Source: Isoetes taiwanensis (lineage: Eukaryota; Streptophyta; Lycopodiopsida; Isoetales; Isoetaceae). Taken from it: a stretch of 64,000 bases of DNA. Each line of letters opens with the position of its first letter. The stretch's first letter is position 1. The notes under the pieces are model-generated. The model ran no database searches and had not been told where the DNA came from. It worked only from the letters and a program-made list of their open reading frames with translations. Of this stretch, positions 23,810 to 35,094 are shown piece after piece. The translations under genes were made by a program, and so were the position numbers. The stretch lies in contig JAJEKV010000024.1 in the NCBI GenBank assembly GCA_021234155.1, positions 16,577,030 to 16,641,029 of the forward strand, written 5' to 3'.

Positions 23810-24936
23810 ATCGTTTCTCTTTGTGATCGCATGGCTCCTCTTTGTTTCTATGGTTTCTTGTGGCATGGCTCTTTGTTTCTATGGGTTCTCTTGGTGATGG
23901 CATGGCTCTTCCTTGTCCATTTGCATGTTGGATTTTTGGGACTTTGGGCTATTCCATCCTTGCAGGACGGCATGTGGTTTCGGGGTAATTATGTTTTCAA
24001 GTTTTAGATTGAGCATTTCGCTTTTCTGTCTGATCGGATGGGTTCGTCTCTCTGGGTGTTGGTTGATCTGTTGGGTGGTTGGATCGGTTTCAGTGGCATG
24101 CTCTCTGTATTTCCTGTGTAGTAGCACGGTTTCCTGTTTGGGCGGCCAGGGCCTGTGTTGCGCCTGCTTCTATCTTTTTTCTTGTTTCCCCTTAGTTCTT
24201 CTTCTGGTTTTTCGCTTGGGGTGGCGACTACGGAATTCTGGTTTCCATTTTCTAGTCCGCCCTCTCTCATCGTCTTTGGTTGGGTTTTGCCCTCTCCTAC
24301 TTAATCCAATTGCTGGTTTCTATTCCTTTCAATTTCGGTTTCCACTCACTCGGCCTCTGCTCGTCCTTGTTGCCATGATCTGCTCCTCCTTCACTTCGAT
24401 TTGCTCCCATTTTGGGGAGACTGGAGTTTTCGGCTCTCCATTGGCATGCAGGTGCTGTGTGCCGGCCAAGACCAAATCCAACCGTCCCTGCTCTCCCTCA
24501 CGGTATGCTTTTTAAGCTCCATTCCCTCTTGGTATTACAACTTTATTTTCCGCTGCTCCCTTTTGGCCTCGCTTTTTGCCTGATCTTCGCCTCGCTATTT
24601 TTGCCTGATCTTCGCTGCCATTCATTCCTTCTCTTGCATGCTTTTCTTCAGTTCGCCGTCGGTTTCCATTCATTCTGCTTGCATGTTCTTTGTGGCCTTC
24701 GTCTTGTCCTCTGTGCTTTACTGGTCTCACCTCTTTATATTTCCCTCATATATTTATTACATTATCACTCTCTCTGGCATCCTTTAATTATATGCGTTCA
24801 CCTGATTGTTTGACTTTTTTATGTTCGGCATCATTTTTTTGAATTTGTCTTTTTTCATATATACGATGTCTTGACTTCGTTTCCAGGTTATGCTTATTAT
24901 GCACTACATGAAATTTATCGCCCTTGGCCGCCGCGA

Positions 24937-25138
24937 ACATTTCTCTTTTCTGACTTGGTGTCAGTCGAAGCCCAAGTAATATGGAGTAGAAGATAATATT
25001 GTCTTGCAGGAATATAATAGCATAGATTTTACACTTACATTTCTCTCTTCTGACTTGGTGTCAGTCGAAGCCCAAGGTAATATGGAGTAGAAGATAATAT
25101 TGTCTTGCAGGAATACAATAACATAGATTTTACACTTA
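24937..25138. repeat. Tandem duplication, about 100 bp x 2
   Basis: ACATTTCTCTTTTCTGACTT... to ...AGATTTTACACTT, repeated from 25037 with only a few differences. Confidence 0.9.
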
Positions 25139-25584
25139 GAAGATATGTTCAAAGATTGTTTACACAAGGAATTTCAATTAGTTGCATATACTATTTTATG
25201 ACACATGGATTAATAGAGCTTTTTCATATAAATGATAATGGATGTATTTTTCTTTCATGCAAGAATGACACATGATGGTGCATGCACATGTGCTTTGCAT
25301 AACAACGTTTTAGTGACTTGGGTTTAGTACAAAAATGCTCATGGAACGTGGGTCTCCACTCTAAGGTATGTTCTTTTTTGCCTAAAGCTAGGATATCTTT
25401 ATAAGTACATATAAAGTATCAAGCTTTAATATGCCATTCTTGTACGTTGGCATTTTATTTGAAAATTATTCAATGGCAAGGTCTAAACAGCCGGTTTGCT
25501 TCTTCGGCCGGTTTGGTTCTTCGGCCTTTATCGTTGGACAAAAAAAATGAGAGTTCCAAGGTTACCTATTTCAGAATATATCTA

Positions 25585-25630
25585 TTTGGGGCTTTATTCA
25601 ACATTATTTTGGGGCTTTATTCAACATTAT
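25585..25630. repeat. Perfect tandem duplication, 23 bp x 2
   Basis: TTTGGGGCTTTATTCAACAT plus TAT, twice. Confidence 0.9.
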
Positions 25631-28614
25631 TTTTAGTCTCAAATGCTAAAAGCATGGCCGATACAGGTGCTTTTGGATTTACGGCAGGATACAGGTGCTT
25701 TGCTTGAAAGCTTGATCTGCAGACATCTTCTAGAGTCCCTCATGTGCAGACAAAAGAGGGCTTCATCTTCTGTCTTCATCTGCAATACTGACCTCCGTAG
25801 GAAAAAAATTAGCAAAACGATGAGGCTTGTAACCTCCGGATTGGTAAAAACCATTAGACTCTAGTGTCGAATCTTGCAATCCTGAAATGGCTATTCAGAA
25901 AGAAAAAAAAACGCTTGTGAAGCAAAGAGGGAAGAGCCTATCTATATTATAGCGAAGCAATAATGAGAAAGTGCTAACCTGAGATCCCAAAGCCCATCGT
26001 AAAAAAAAAAAGATAACCAAGCAGAGTATCTGATTTCTACAGCAGACAGGGGTTGTGGCGAAGTTCTCACGATCCCAAACAGCCGGAATTGCGAATCTAG
26101 AATAAAGCTTCATCTTCCTCAGATTTTATCATGCTTTGTATTTCTGGCTTTCGTTTTTCCCCTTAACATTCTGGAAATGGCCAGCGAAAGGGATATATTT
26201 CATGTTCCACTCTCTGTTCCGATGCCTAGGCTCCGCTATTGCCACAGCTTTCAGGTCCGCTGAGATCCATCACAGCTATCTGGGTCCTAGATCCCTGGCG
26301 TAGATGCATTCGGTAGGCCGATCTACTTGAATGAACTCCAAACCCTTGTCATGCTTGCAGAGGAGGATTTCCTGGGCTTGCTTGGAGAGGAAGGTAACGT
26401 AAATCTACCGGCATCGACACTTTACATAGTTTTATTTTTGTTTTCACGTTCTTGCCTATATCGTGTTTTCGATTCTGCTACCTAGATAGCTCCTCGTGTT
26501 TATTGGGCCTCCTTTTTTGCATTATATGCATTAACGTGGTTGGTTTTTTCTTCTCGTGTTTATGCATCATCGGCAATTGCATAGCTTGATTGTTCCTACC
26601 TAGCTGGATATTGGCTCCTATCATTCGAGTCGCATTCTCCTTAGTGGGGTTGAGTTTTTCGCTTATATTCTTGGTTTTTTGCATTTATCCTTATTGTTGT
26701 TATCCGGGGGGGGGGCTTGGGATGTTGTCTTGTTTTCATAATTCTACGCTGCAGTCCCATGGTTTATCTTATATTATAATGTTATTGTGTAAGTGTTGGA
26801 CCCAGCCCTAATTTGGGCGGCCCATATTTGATGAAATCAATGGAAGAGATGATGCCACGTAAGATTCTAAAAGATAACTTGGTTTTTTTTTGCTATTCTC
26901 TCTTATCTTTTCCAGGGGTTTCTTTACGGTAGCGGGGGAGGGGTCGCCATCGCTGCATATGCCTCTTTGGCTACTTCTCGGAACAATGGTCTGGGTCTGG
27001 AGCAGCAAGTTGGTCATAGGGCATTGTCTGAATTAACCCTTTCGGATCATAGTGGAAAAGGAAGGCATAAGGTGCATAGCCATTTCAATCGAAGGTTTTG
27101 GAGCTTGCTGGAAATGATTCTTGAGACAAGAAGAAGAATCATATCATCCCCAGCCCATGTCATTGTTCCAGAAGCGAGATGCTATTCCTTCTGCAAAGAA
27201 CCCTCAAATGGCAAAGGACTCTCCCCAGCTGCAGGGCTTCAACAGACAGAGTTGCAAAATACCAGCAGAAACAAATCATACATGATCGTTTGGTGGGGAA
27301 CCGGTTTTGTCGATCCGCAGTCATCTGTAAGTGTTTGCTTAGTATTTCTTCCCCTTCTGGGCTTCTAAGTTTATGTCTCATTTTTCCTGTCCGATCCAAG
27401 CTCTCAAAAATATCTCCCTGTTTTTTTTAGGTTCTCAAACAAGTTTTTTTTGTGAGGCAAAAAGAAGCTAGAACTCGGGTACATTTTTCTTCCCATAATT
27501 GTAACTTATCCCGATGGATTTGAGTAAGTTATAACTACTTCGGGGATGAGGCTCTTATCTTTCCAACTTTGAAGAAGCTAAAAAATAAAGAAAAACGATA
27601 TCAAGAATCTTTCAAACATGTAGCTCTAAAATATGCATAACGTGTGTTACGAGCGGACAAAGACGAGGAATTTGCTCATTGATTGTTTAATCTCAACTGT
27701 AACTTTTAATAATGCAGACGTTGTTAAGTTGTGACTTCATTAAAAACATTATTCAAGTTGCACAATCGTTTACAAGCAACCATGTAAGCAAACATCTGTA
27801 ACCATGTTGGCATCTGTTTTTGTTTTGTTGTTTGCAGGATAGAGGCACAATGGAGGGTTAACACGTGGACAGAGTATTGCTTATGATTCTCAATAGTGCC
27901 AACTGAGGGTAAAAATCCGGTGCAAGTAGTTTCAACATTTCTAATTAATCATCTGCCATAGCACCACAGTGTATATGATATGCAGTGATTGTGTCTGCAT
28001 TCTGCTCTAGAAAAGGAAACAAAAAAGTAATGGATTTGGTGCGAATGAATGCCAAGACATGTTTTTGTGCTAAGAGCATTGTTACACCCAGAAGACGCTA
28101 GCTGCTTCTGGATAAATCTGCACCATGGAAGCTAAGGGGTCCGTTGTGGCCATGGAAGCTAAGGGTTATATTGTGGCCATATTCTGGATTAAATTGGTGG
28201 CCAGTAAAGGTGAGCAAAAAATTGGTGATATCTAGAGCACTCTCCATGTACGTGCCATGTGCTCTTCGCACCGCTTTAAGCTGTGGGTGATAGTGCCAAA
28301 TCCCAGATTCTTTGTAGATTGTAGACTGGCCGATGGCCTGCAATTGCTATTGCCATTGGTACAACCACCAAATCATGTAATATTGTAGCTTGGTCTACCC
28401 AAAAGCGCACAGACTATTAGCAAAAACCTTGAACGCATAAGCTTTGTCTTTTGTCTTTGTCATGTTTGAAGTTAATGTTAAACGCATAAGCTTTGTCCTT
28501 GTCATGTTTGAAGTTAATGCAAGATAACTGGGGTGTATATATTGGTGTATGCCATATTAGAAAGGGGCGAAAAGCTCTGATTACAATGATTCTGGTCTGC
28601 AAAAAAACACAGAT

Positions 28615-28740
28615 GTGATTGAAATTGAAGTTACCATAAAAAAGAGAAACAACACTCTTATTTAAGCATGATAAGTTGTGATTGAAATTGAAGTTACCAT
28701 AAAAAAGAGAAACAACACTCTTATTTAAGCATGATAAGTT
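28615..28740. repeat. Perfect tandem duplication, 63 bp x 2
   Basis: Units 28615-28677 and 28678-28740 are identical, from GTGATTGAAATTGAAG to GCATGATAAGTT. Confidence 0.95.
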
Positions 28741-28770
28741 GCAATACAAGCTTATCGATGCAATAATGGT

Positions 28771-28830
28771 CGACTACCTTTTGTTTTAACTAATTTTGGC
28801 AGACTACCTTTTGTTTTAACTAATTTTGGC
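28771..28830. repeat. Tandem duplication, 30 bp x 2
   Basis: GACTACCTTTTGTTTTAACT plus AATTTTGGC, twice, 30-bp period. Confidence 0.9.
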
Positions 28831-30324
28831 ACCTGAAACAAGACGTTCTTGAGTTTTATATCAAGAGTTGGAGGTTGTTTTGGCCAAAAACTTAGTAGGA
28901 AAAATTGAAGAATCAAATGACAATAAGCGATTAGCGATTGCAGAACCATGATAAAATTACTCAATATGACAGTTGAAATTGTAACCCCATGCATTTCAAC
29001 AATCATCAAAATTGTTGTATAGGTGTACCTGTACACTACCAAAATGCAGGGATCTATGAAAATCCGTTTAGAGGAATGGGTTTTAAGAATATATGCAGCC
29101 TACTACATGCATATCATGTACGAGCAAGTCTTTTTTAAATATATTTTTCACACAGAGAAATATACTTCGTGTATTGCCTTATCCAATTTGCATGAACTCA
29201 AAGAATCACCAAGATTTTTGAGTTTTTGCTTTCAGGAGTCTTTTAGTTGTTTTTTTTTTCTTTTTGTGTTGGTGATCTAGAGGACATTGGTAGAGGTACT
29301 CAATAGCAGAACATGCATATAAATGAAAGTTCATGCCCAGCAACGCTGGGCACCATTACTAGTTATCTTTTTATTGCCTATAGATTTGTGGCCACCATCT
29401 TTGTCTTTTTTACATTGATGCATTCCTTTTCCATGGTAGGTTGCAGTATGGCCTCAATTGCGTGTTATTTCTCTGACATGTATCTCTTTTGTATGTTATT
29501 TTTTATATTGCGGTTATATGTGGCATTCTTTTCTGCGTTTAGGATTTCCTCATCGTGGTTTGGGTTTTATATTTTGCACTTGTGTTTGTATCTTATGTGT
29601 GATGCACTACACTTTCTTTCGAGGTGGTATCGTTATTAAATTGGTATTATCTTCTACATTCTAGGTTTCCCATAGTTGTTGGGTTTTATTTTTTGCATTT
29701 GTGGTTTATCTTGTTTTTGATGCACCGCACTCTTCAACAGGTTATGCAGGTTATTCCTGGTTGATTTTCTTGTTTATGTTCTGGCCCGCATTTTTACTTT
29801 AGTTTCTTTCTGTGGCCTATGTGTTGTTTCCTCGGGCTGTGCTGTTGTTTTTCTATTTTATCTGCTGCATTCTCATGGTTTCATTCTTTTTATTGCCCCG
29901 AGATTTATTCACCACATTTGCCAGGTTGCACTTTGTCTTTTTATGTCTGTTGCCAGTTGTTCAAATATTGTTACCTGACTTGTGTATGCCATCTTAGTTA
30001 TTTTCAATATTGCTACATGGCTTGTGTTCCAAGTATTCCATATGTTGGGGTTTTTTTTTTGCTTGGGGTCATGTCGATGCTTGTTGTTCACATATTTACT
30101 ATGGTAAGTTCCTTTGTAGTATTCTTTTACGATTATTGATTTTTGATGGTTCTTATGAGTACTATAACGGATTCTCTTCTTGTTTTCGCAAAGTCGTCAA
30201 TTTAATTTCCTCATCATTTATGCATCTAGAGTTGCCTTGACATTGCTAGGTGTAATGGGACCTACTTTTTGACAGTTTCTTATCTTAGAATACGATCAAT
30301 GGAAACATTTTTTGCATCATATGG

Positions 30325-30484
30325 TGGCTCCTTCATTTTGCTTAGATACATGCATTTTTTCTATGTGCTAGATGATTTTTATTCTATTGGTTCTTTATGG
30401 GCTATGGCTCCTCCGTTTTGCTTAGATACATGCATTTTTTCTGTGTGTTTGATGATTTTTGTTCTATTGGTTTTTTATGGGCTT
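30325..30484. repeat. Tandem duplication, 80 bp x 2
   Basis: TGGCTCC.. to ..TTTATGGGCT repeated with an 80-bp period and a few substitutions. Confidence 0.85.
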
Positions 30485-31412
30485 TAGGTTGGTGGACCGA
30501 TATCTCTGCCACTTTTTCATCACGTGGTGGCTTACTCAATTTTATCTAGATGCATGAATGTGGAAATTTTCCATTTTCTATAGGGGGATTGGTTATTTAT
30601 CATGAATCGACTCTTTTGGACTGTGTACATATGTCCCTGATAGGAACAATGTAGAGCCAATGTAGAGACAATGTCGATGTCCCTCAGTGATCTTATGACC
30701 CTCGTTGCTAGGGGCTACCAAGTCCTATTTGGCACCTTGTCGTTTGGCGTTGTGTTCTTGCAATTGTTCTTTTCAGTTTTCGGTTTTCTGGCCTTAGTAT
30801 TACACGTCATTTGTATTTGTGCTATTTAGCTTTTTCTGGATACGCCGCATGTTGCGTTTGGCACTTCCTTATACTCATTCAACCTTTTACATTCTTCTCT
30901 TTGCCATGTTTTTTGCACTTTGTCATGTTTTTGCATTTGCGAGCTCTTTTGCACCATATTTATCCTTTGAAGCCTATTCACCTCGTTGGTTTAAACTTCA
31001 TGTCATCTTTTCATATTGTATATTCTTTCCTTTGATTTTTCAGTTATGGGGAGCTTCGTCCATTATTTTGCCCTGCTCACTCAATCATTTTTCGTATTCT
31101 GTTTTCTGTTGGTATATAATCTGATGTGGTTTTGGGGATTATAGCATTGTTCATGTTGTTATTACGGCGATCGTGTTTTACACTTTTTCTAGCCGTTGGG
31201 CTCTTGTCTGTGGTTATTTTCTTGTTGATTTGTTCATTGGCTTGCATTCCTCTTTTCTCATATTTATCCTTGGGCTTAAAACATAACTTTATTGTCTTTT
31301 TTGGGGACTTCATTTTCAGCTCGCTATCATTATGCATTGTGCTACCATTATACATCATATTTGCTATTTAGCTATATTTGGACACAAAATTCTGTTTATC
31401 ATGTGTTTTCTT

Positions 31413-31453
31413 CCACCCGCTGGGTGATGCTTTTCTCCACCCCCGGGTGATGC
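31413..31453 (+). repeat. Mini-hairpins CCACCC....GGGTGATGC (two copies)
   Basis: CCACCCGCTGGGTGATGC (31413-31430) and CCACCCCCGGGTGATGC (31437-31453). Five further members are at 33349-33506. Confidence 0.75.
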
Positions 31454-32410
31454 TATCCTCTCTTTTTTCATGAATTGTTGATTTTTTCTCATTTCTAATC
31501 GCTCACATCAATTTGAGTGCTTGTAGTTTTGCAGTTTGCCGCTTCACCAGTATGCACATTCTTGTTCTATTCTATTCTTAACCGTTAATGGGTGCCTTCT
31601 ACATATTCCCATTCTTCTCACGCTCACGGTCGTTGGCGCTCCTCTTCGTCTCACCCTCACTACGTGCTTCGTCATCTGACTCGACACCTGGCGGTTTCGC
31701 GGTGGCTGGGCTTATAGTTTATGAAGTTACGCCTCATTTTTTCTTTTACGTTGTGCTCCGAATTACCTTTAGTTTCCTTCTTGACCTTCCTTTTGCTCGA
31801 TGCTAGTGTGTCTACATTCTCTTCTTCGATCTCATCCCTCGTTTGACATTGATGTTCTTATTCATCCTTCTAAACGAAACCCACTTGCCCGCGATCCTAC
31901 GATTTCCTTAGCTCACTTGCCGTCGCGCGCTTGCCCTGTCTCTATCCTTCTATCCTTCCGCGGCTGATTTCCATCGCTTCTTTTCATCTCTTCGATCCAC
32001 GGCGGCCCTCTTTTTCGCTTCTCTCCTTTTTCTCTACGTCCCTTAGCCTATCCGTCTGCCCCCGTATGGGGAGGGCTTGTTTTATCGGCTTGGATCCATC
32101 CCATTATGGTACGCATTCTGCTCGTCACGGCGGGGTTTCGGCACTTGCGGCTCGGCATTTATTCCTTGTCAATTTAATTATCTTGCACTTTGTTTTTGAC
32201 CACATATGACGGGTTGCACTTTGTTTTCTTTATGTCTATGTATTTTTACATTTCTATGTGTAATGCCTTATTACCTCAGTTACTTGTTATTCTTCCTTCT
32301 TATTTATCGTTATTGTTTATTCTTTTTTGGGCTCCATGATGAAGGGTTCTTTTGTTGACTTATCTTCATCTAGATATTGGCCACAGGTTTGGAGGGAATA
32401 ATAGCTGCAT

Positions 32411-32500
32411 TCACGGACTTCAGTCCGTAGCCATATTCACGGACTTCGGTCCGTAATCTGTCTTCAAATAAGACAACTATCCACGGACATAAGTCCGTGA
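32411..32500 (+). repeat. Array of CGGAC-stem hairpins
   Basis: ACGGACTTCAGTCCGT (32413-32428), ACGGACTTCGGTCCGT (32439-32454), GTCTTCAAATAAGAC (32460-32474) and CACGGACATAAGTCCGTG (32482-32499). Stems are perfect; loops differ. The second has a cUUCGg-type loop, known to be unusually stable in RNA. Confidence 0.75.
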
Positions 32501-33099
32501 TCTGCATTCCTACCATATGTGCATTGTACGCATTAACGTGGTTTGTTTTTTCATCGCCTTGTTGCCGGGGCGGTTCCTTCGAGTCGTCATCGTGGCGGCG
32601 TGCTTTTCTTTTCATTGTTTTTTCTCTAATGTCCTTTCCTTTTTCAGGTCATTGAGCTGATACCGTCCATAGCAGGCGCTTCCGGCTCTTCTTCTTCAGC
32701 TTCGTTTTCTCCCCCACGGCTCGCTCGCGCTGCTGGTTCTCGTCAATGTGTAGCTTCCAGACTCTTCGGGCCCTGGTTTCCTTTCTCCTCCTGCCACTCC
32801 AAACGAGACCAATTTGCCCGTGGTCATACGATTTCTTTAGCTCGCTTGCCTTCATTCGCATGTCCCGTCACTATCCTTCAGCGCCTAATTTCTACCGGTT
32901 TCTATCATCTCCTCGATCCTCCGTCCGGCGGCCCTCTTTTTTGCTCCTCTCCTTTCTCTCTGCGTCCTTTATCCTATCCGACTGCTCGGGGGTGGTGGCG
33001 GGAGTGTCTTCTTGCTATCGGCTTAACCTGGAGGTTTCGCGGCGACTAGGCTTATAGTTGAGGAAGTCCTTTGGTAGTCGGCCGATTTTGTGTCTCTCG

Positions 33100-33243
33100 C
33101 GAGTCCCTTCCCAGAATCCCATCGATCCGAGCCATCGGATCGCCATTCTGGGAAGGGACGAGCGCCTATATTAGGCCATTTCCATTTTGGCTCGGTTATC
33201 GGCGTCTTCTCACAGCAGCTCTTCTTCTCGTCTCGTGGCTTCC
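33100..33243 (+). promoter_or_regulatory. HP-2 head module, second copy, full palindrome
   Basis: GAGTCCC + TTCCCAGAAT (33108-33117), CCCATCGATCCGAG, then CCATCGGATCGCC, ATTCTGGGAA (33145-33154) + GGGACGAGC. Downstream are CCTATATTAGG (33164-33174, TATA-like) and ATCGGCG (33199). It joins the end sequence GCGAGTCCCTTCCC of one unit to the start of the next. Confidence 0.55.
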
Positions 33244-33348
33244 CTCCCTTCCCGCCCTGCTGACGGTGGTGCATGAGTCTTTTTCATTTGTATTTTTTGT
33301 TGCTATTCTTATGTTTCTGTTCCATCGCCCTCCTGCTGCGTTGTTCTC

Positions 33349-33506
33349 CACCTGTAGGTGATGCTGTTTATTTCCACCTCGAGGGTGATGCATATTTTTA
33401 CATAATGGTTATATTTTTACATAATGGTTCTCCACCCGCTGGGTGATGCTTTATGTTGTTTATTTCCATCTGCTGGGTGATGCTTTTTCCACCCTATGGG
33501 TGATGC
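33349..33506 (+). repeat. Mini-hairpin array, five copies
   Basis: CACCTGTAGGTGATGC (33349), CCACCTCGAGGGTGATGC (33374), CCACCCGCTGGGTGATGC (33432), CCATCTGCTGGGTGATGC (33466) and CCACCCTATGGGTGATGC (33489). The GTGATGC suffix is constant. Stem bases change on both sides (ACCT with AGGT; ACCC with GGGT). Spacers differ and are T-rich; a 17-bp TTACATAATGGTTATAT repeat lies between. Confidence 0.75.
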
Positions 33507-33820
33507 TATCTTTTTCTGTTATGTTCTTTTTTCCTCTGTTTTCATTTTCGGACCTTCTTGGTGCAGCTTGTGCTGTTTGTTTTCTCTGACCATTTACGGG
33601 TGTTCGTTTTGGGAGTTTTTTGGTATTTCTTGCAGGATTTCGCCGTTTTCCGCCGTCTGCTGGGGTCCTGCTCTATTTCTGTTCGCCATCACCCCTCTCC
33701 TTCGGTTCTCCATGGACACATTCGGGGGAGGCTTTCGCCGTTTGCTGGGGTCGTGCTCTATTTTACGTTCGTCATCGACTCGTTTCTCTCCGTTCTCCAG
33801 GCAACACATTCAAGGTTGTT

Positions 33821-33897
33821 GGCGACCATTTCTCATTAGGGTTTTCCTCGAAAACCCGAAAGGGTGGGGTTTTTTATCCCGATGAGAAGTTGTCGCC
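33821..33897 (+). other. H hairpin 2
   Basis: Outer stem GGCGACCATTTCTCAT with ATGAGAAGTTGTCGCC (14 Watson-Crick pairs, one wobble, one mismatch). Core GGGTTTTCCTCGAAAACCC, an 8-bp inner hairpin with loop CTC, then GAAAGGGTGGGG and TTTTTTATCCC. The outer stem sequence is unrelated to H1. Confidence 0.8.
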
Positions 33898-34193
33898 ATT
33901 ACCCTTTTATTTTGCCTTGGCACATTTCTTTTTAGGGGGTAGTCCGATATTGTTCCTATGGTTGGCTATCCCCTCTCTCTCTCCCTAGTTTTCCACACAT
34001 TGTATACTGCTGCTGTGATGAATGACAAGCCTATTAGACTTGCTTCTCATTCATCTCAGCAGATTTTCTACAATGGTGGATAGTGGGTAGCCGCACACAT
34101 GCGAACTACCCATAAAAAATAAAGGGAAAATCCAATTATATCATTTGGACCCCAACAAAATACAATGCTAATAGAGACTGGGCTAGTGTACCT

Positions 34194-34272
34194 GCCGAAA
34201 GCTTATCACCGGGATTAAAAAACCCCGCCCTTTCTGGTTTTCGAGGAAAAACCCTAGTGATAAGCCTTCGGC
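34194..34272 (-). other. H hairpin 3
   Basis: On the minus strand, outer stem GCCGAAGGCTTATCAC with GTGATAAGCTTTCGGC; the single non-canonical pair is G.U. The core on the minus strand is GGGTTTTTCCTCGAAAACC, AGAAAGGGCGGGG, TTTTTTAATCCC. Downstream on the same strand TGTATTTTGTTGGGGTCC recalls the LINE 3' ends. Confidence 0.8.
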
Positions 34273-34469
34273 AAAGGGGCTTTGGACAAGCGGAAGGCAT
34301 AAAAATGCTCCCAAAACCCACGAATGGAAAAGTCGAAAACAGATGCTTGCTTCGCTAACACATGTACGCACATCACCAACAAAACAACAAGACAAAACAA
34401 ACCTCCCAGTGGAGGGGGCTGATTCTGTGCCGTGCCATAAAAAAATACAATAACAAAGAAGGGGGAGGG

Positions 34470-34700
34470 TGGGTTCAAAGAGAATAAGGTCTTCTTTGAG
34501 AGAGAGAGAGAAAAGCGCCGATGAGAAGTCGAAGCGGCAACGGCGCCTAAAATATAGCGAACTCCCAACGGAATGGGCATCGCGCCGCCCGCATGCATGC
34601 AAAACATGCATGCTCGTCCCATTCTAGAATGGCGATCCGATGTCTCGGATCGATGGGATTCTAGAATGGGACTCGCATGAAACCAACAAACCGCCCGAAT
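34470..34700 (-). repeat. Head-module variant, copy 1 (minus orientation)
   Basis: A direct repeat of 34837-35060. On the minus strand: GCGAGTCCC, palindrome ATTCTAGAAT (34658-34667) + CCCATCGATCCGAG...CGGATCGCC + ATTCTAGAAT (34621-34630), GGGACGAGC, the palindrome GCATGCATG...CATGCATGC, CTATATTTTAGG, CATCGGCGC, then a CT-rich leader. Here the outer arms are ATTCTAGAAT in place of TTCCCAGAAT. Confidence 0.6.
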
Positions 34701-34836
34701 ACCAAAGGACTTCCTTAACAAACTAGGATCGAGGACGAAGGTCACAGGATAAAGGCTAAAGGCCGAAAAGAACAGCAGGAAAGAAACGCCAAATTGGCCA
34801 AACCAGGCAGGAAGAAGCCCCTCCCCTGCCTGGAAA

Positions 34837-35060
34837 CAATTCAAAGAGAATAAGGTACTGCTGAGAGAGAAGAGGAAGCGCCGATGAGAAGTCGAAGCAG
34901 AAACGCGCCTAAAATAGCGAACTCCCAACCAGAATGGGCATGCGCCGCCCGCATGCATGCAAAACATGCATGCTCGTCCCATTCTAGAATGGCGATCTGA
35001 TGTCTCGGATCGATGGGATTCTAGAATGGGACTCGCATGAAACCAACAAACCGCCCGGCC
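34837..35060 (-). repeat. Head-module variant, copy 2 (minus orientation)
   Basis: Same as 34470-34700 with a period of about 365 bp; palindrome at 34981-35027. One arm change (CTGA for CCGA) leaves a G.U pair. It is followed at 35057-35094 by the plus-oriented GGTTTTGTGTCTCTCGCGAG ... TTCCCAGAAT that ends HP-2. Confidence 0.6.
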
Positions 35061-35094
35061 GGTTTTGTGTCTCTCGCGAGTCCCTTCCCAGAAT

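Larger units (their letters stand above)
23622..29300 (+). other. Noncoding DNA of HP-2, pyrimidine-rich then mixed
   Basis: 23640-24800 is C/T-rich; 24900-29300 is mixed AT-rich. Many two-copy tandem duplications (listed separately). Frames such as 23537-24007, 26967-27368 and 28098-28343 have no domain I recognise. A G10 run lies at about 26706. Confidence 0.4.
29301..33112 (+). other. T-rich noncoding body of HP-2
   Basis: Plus strand dominated by T and C. Hydrophobic frames (for example 29819-30139, 30819-31124) reflect composition. It contains the tandem repeat at 30325, two mini-hairpins at 31413-31453 and the CGGAC hairpin array at 32411-32500. Ends GTGTCTCTCGCGAGTCCCTT at the module junction. 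Confidence 0.4.
23493..35089 (+). mobile_element. HP-2: inner hairpin-headed, pyrimidine-rich non-coding element (composite)
   Basis: Flanked by the direct repeat AGAAT (23488-23492 and 35090-35094), with similar A-rich DNA on both sides, as expected for an 11.6 kb insertion into HP-1. It opens with a head module (23493-23621), repeats that module at 33118-33243 after a third AGAAT (33113-33117), and ends GCGAGTCCCTTCCC. This mirrors HP-1: long unit, module junction, short unit. Two H hairpins and mini-hairpin arrays lie inside. No protein-coding domain was found. Whether it is one element or two adjoining ones (23493-33112 and 33118-35089) cannot be decided here. Confidence 0.4.

Noticed and set aside
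33821-33897. Hammerhead ribozyme in the H hairpin
   Set aside because: The CTGANGA and GAAA core elements with a cleavage triplet are not present in the needed order in all six members; only chance pieces such as CGATGAG occur in H2.
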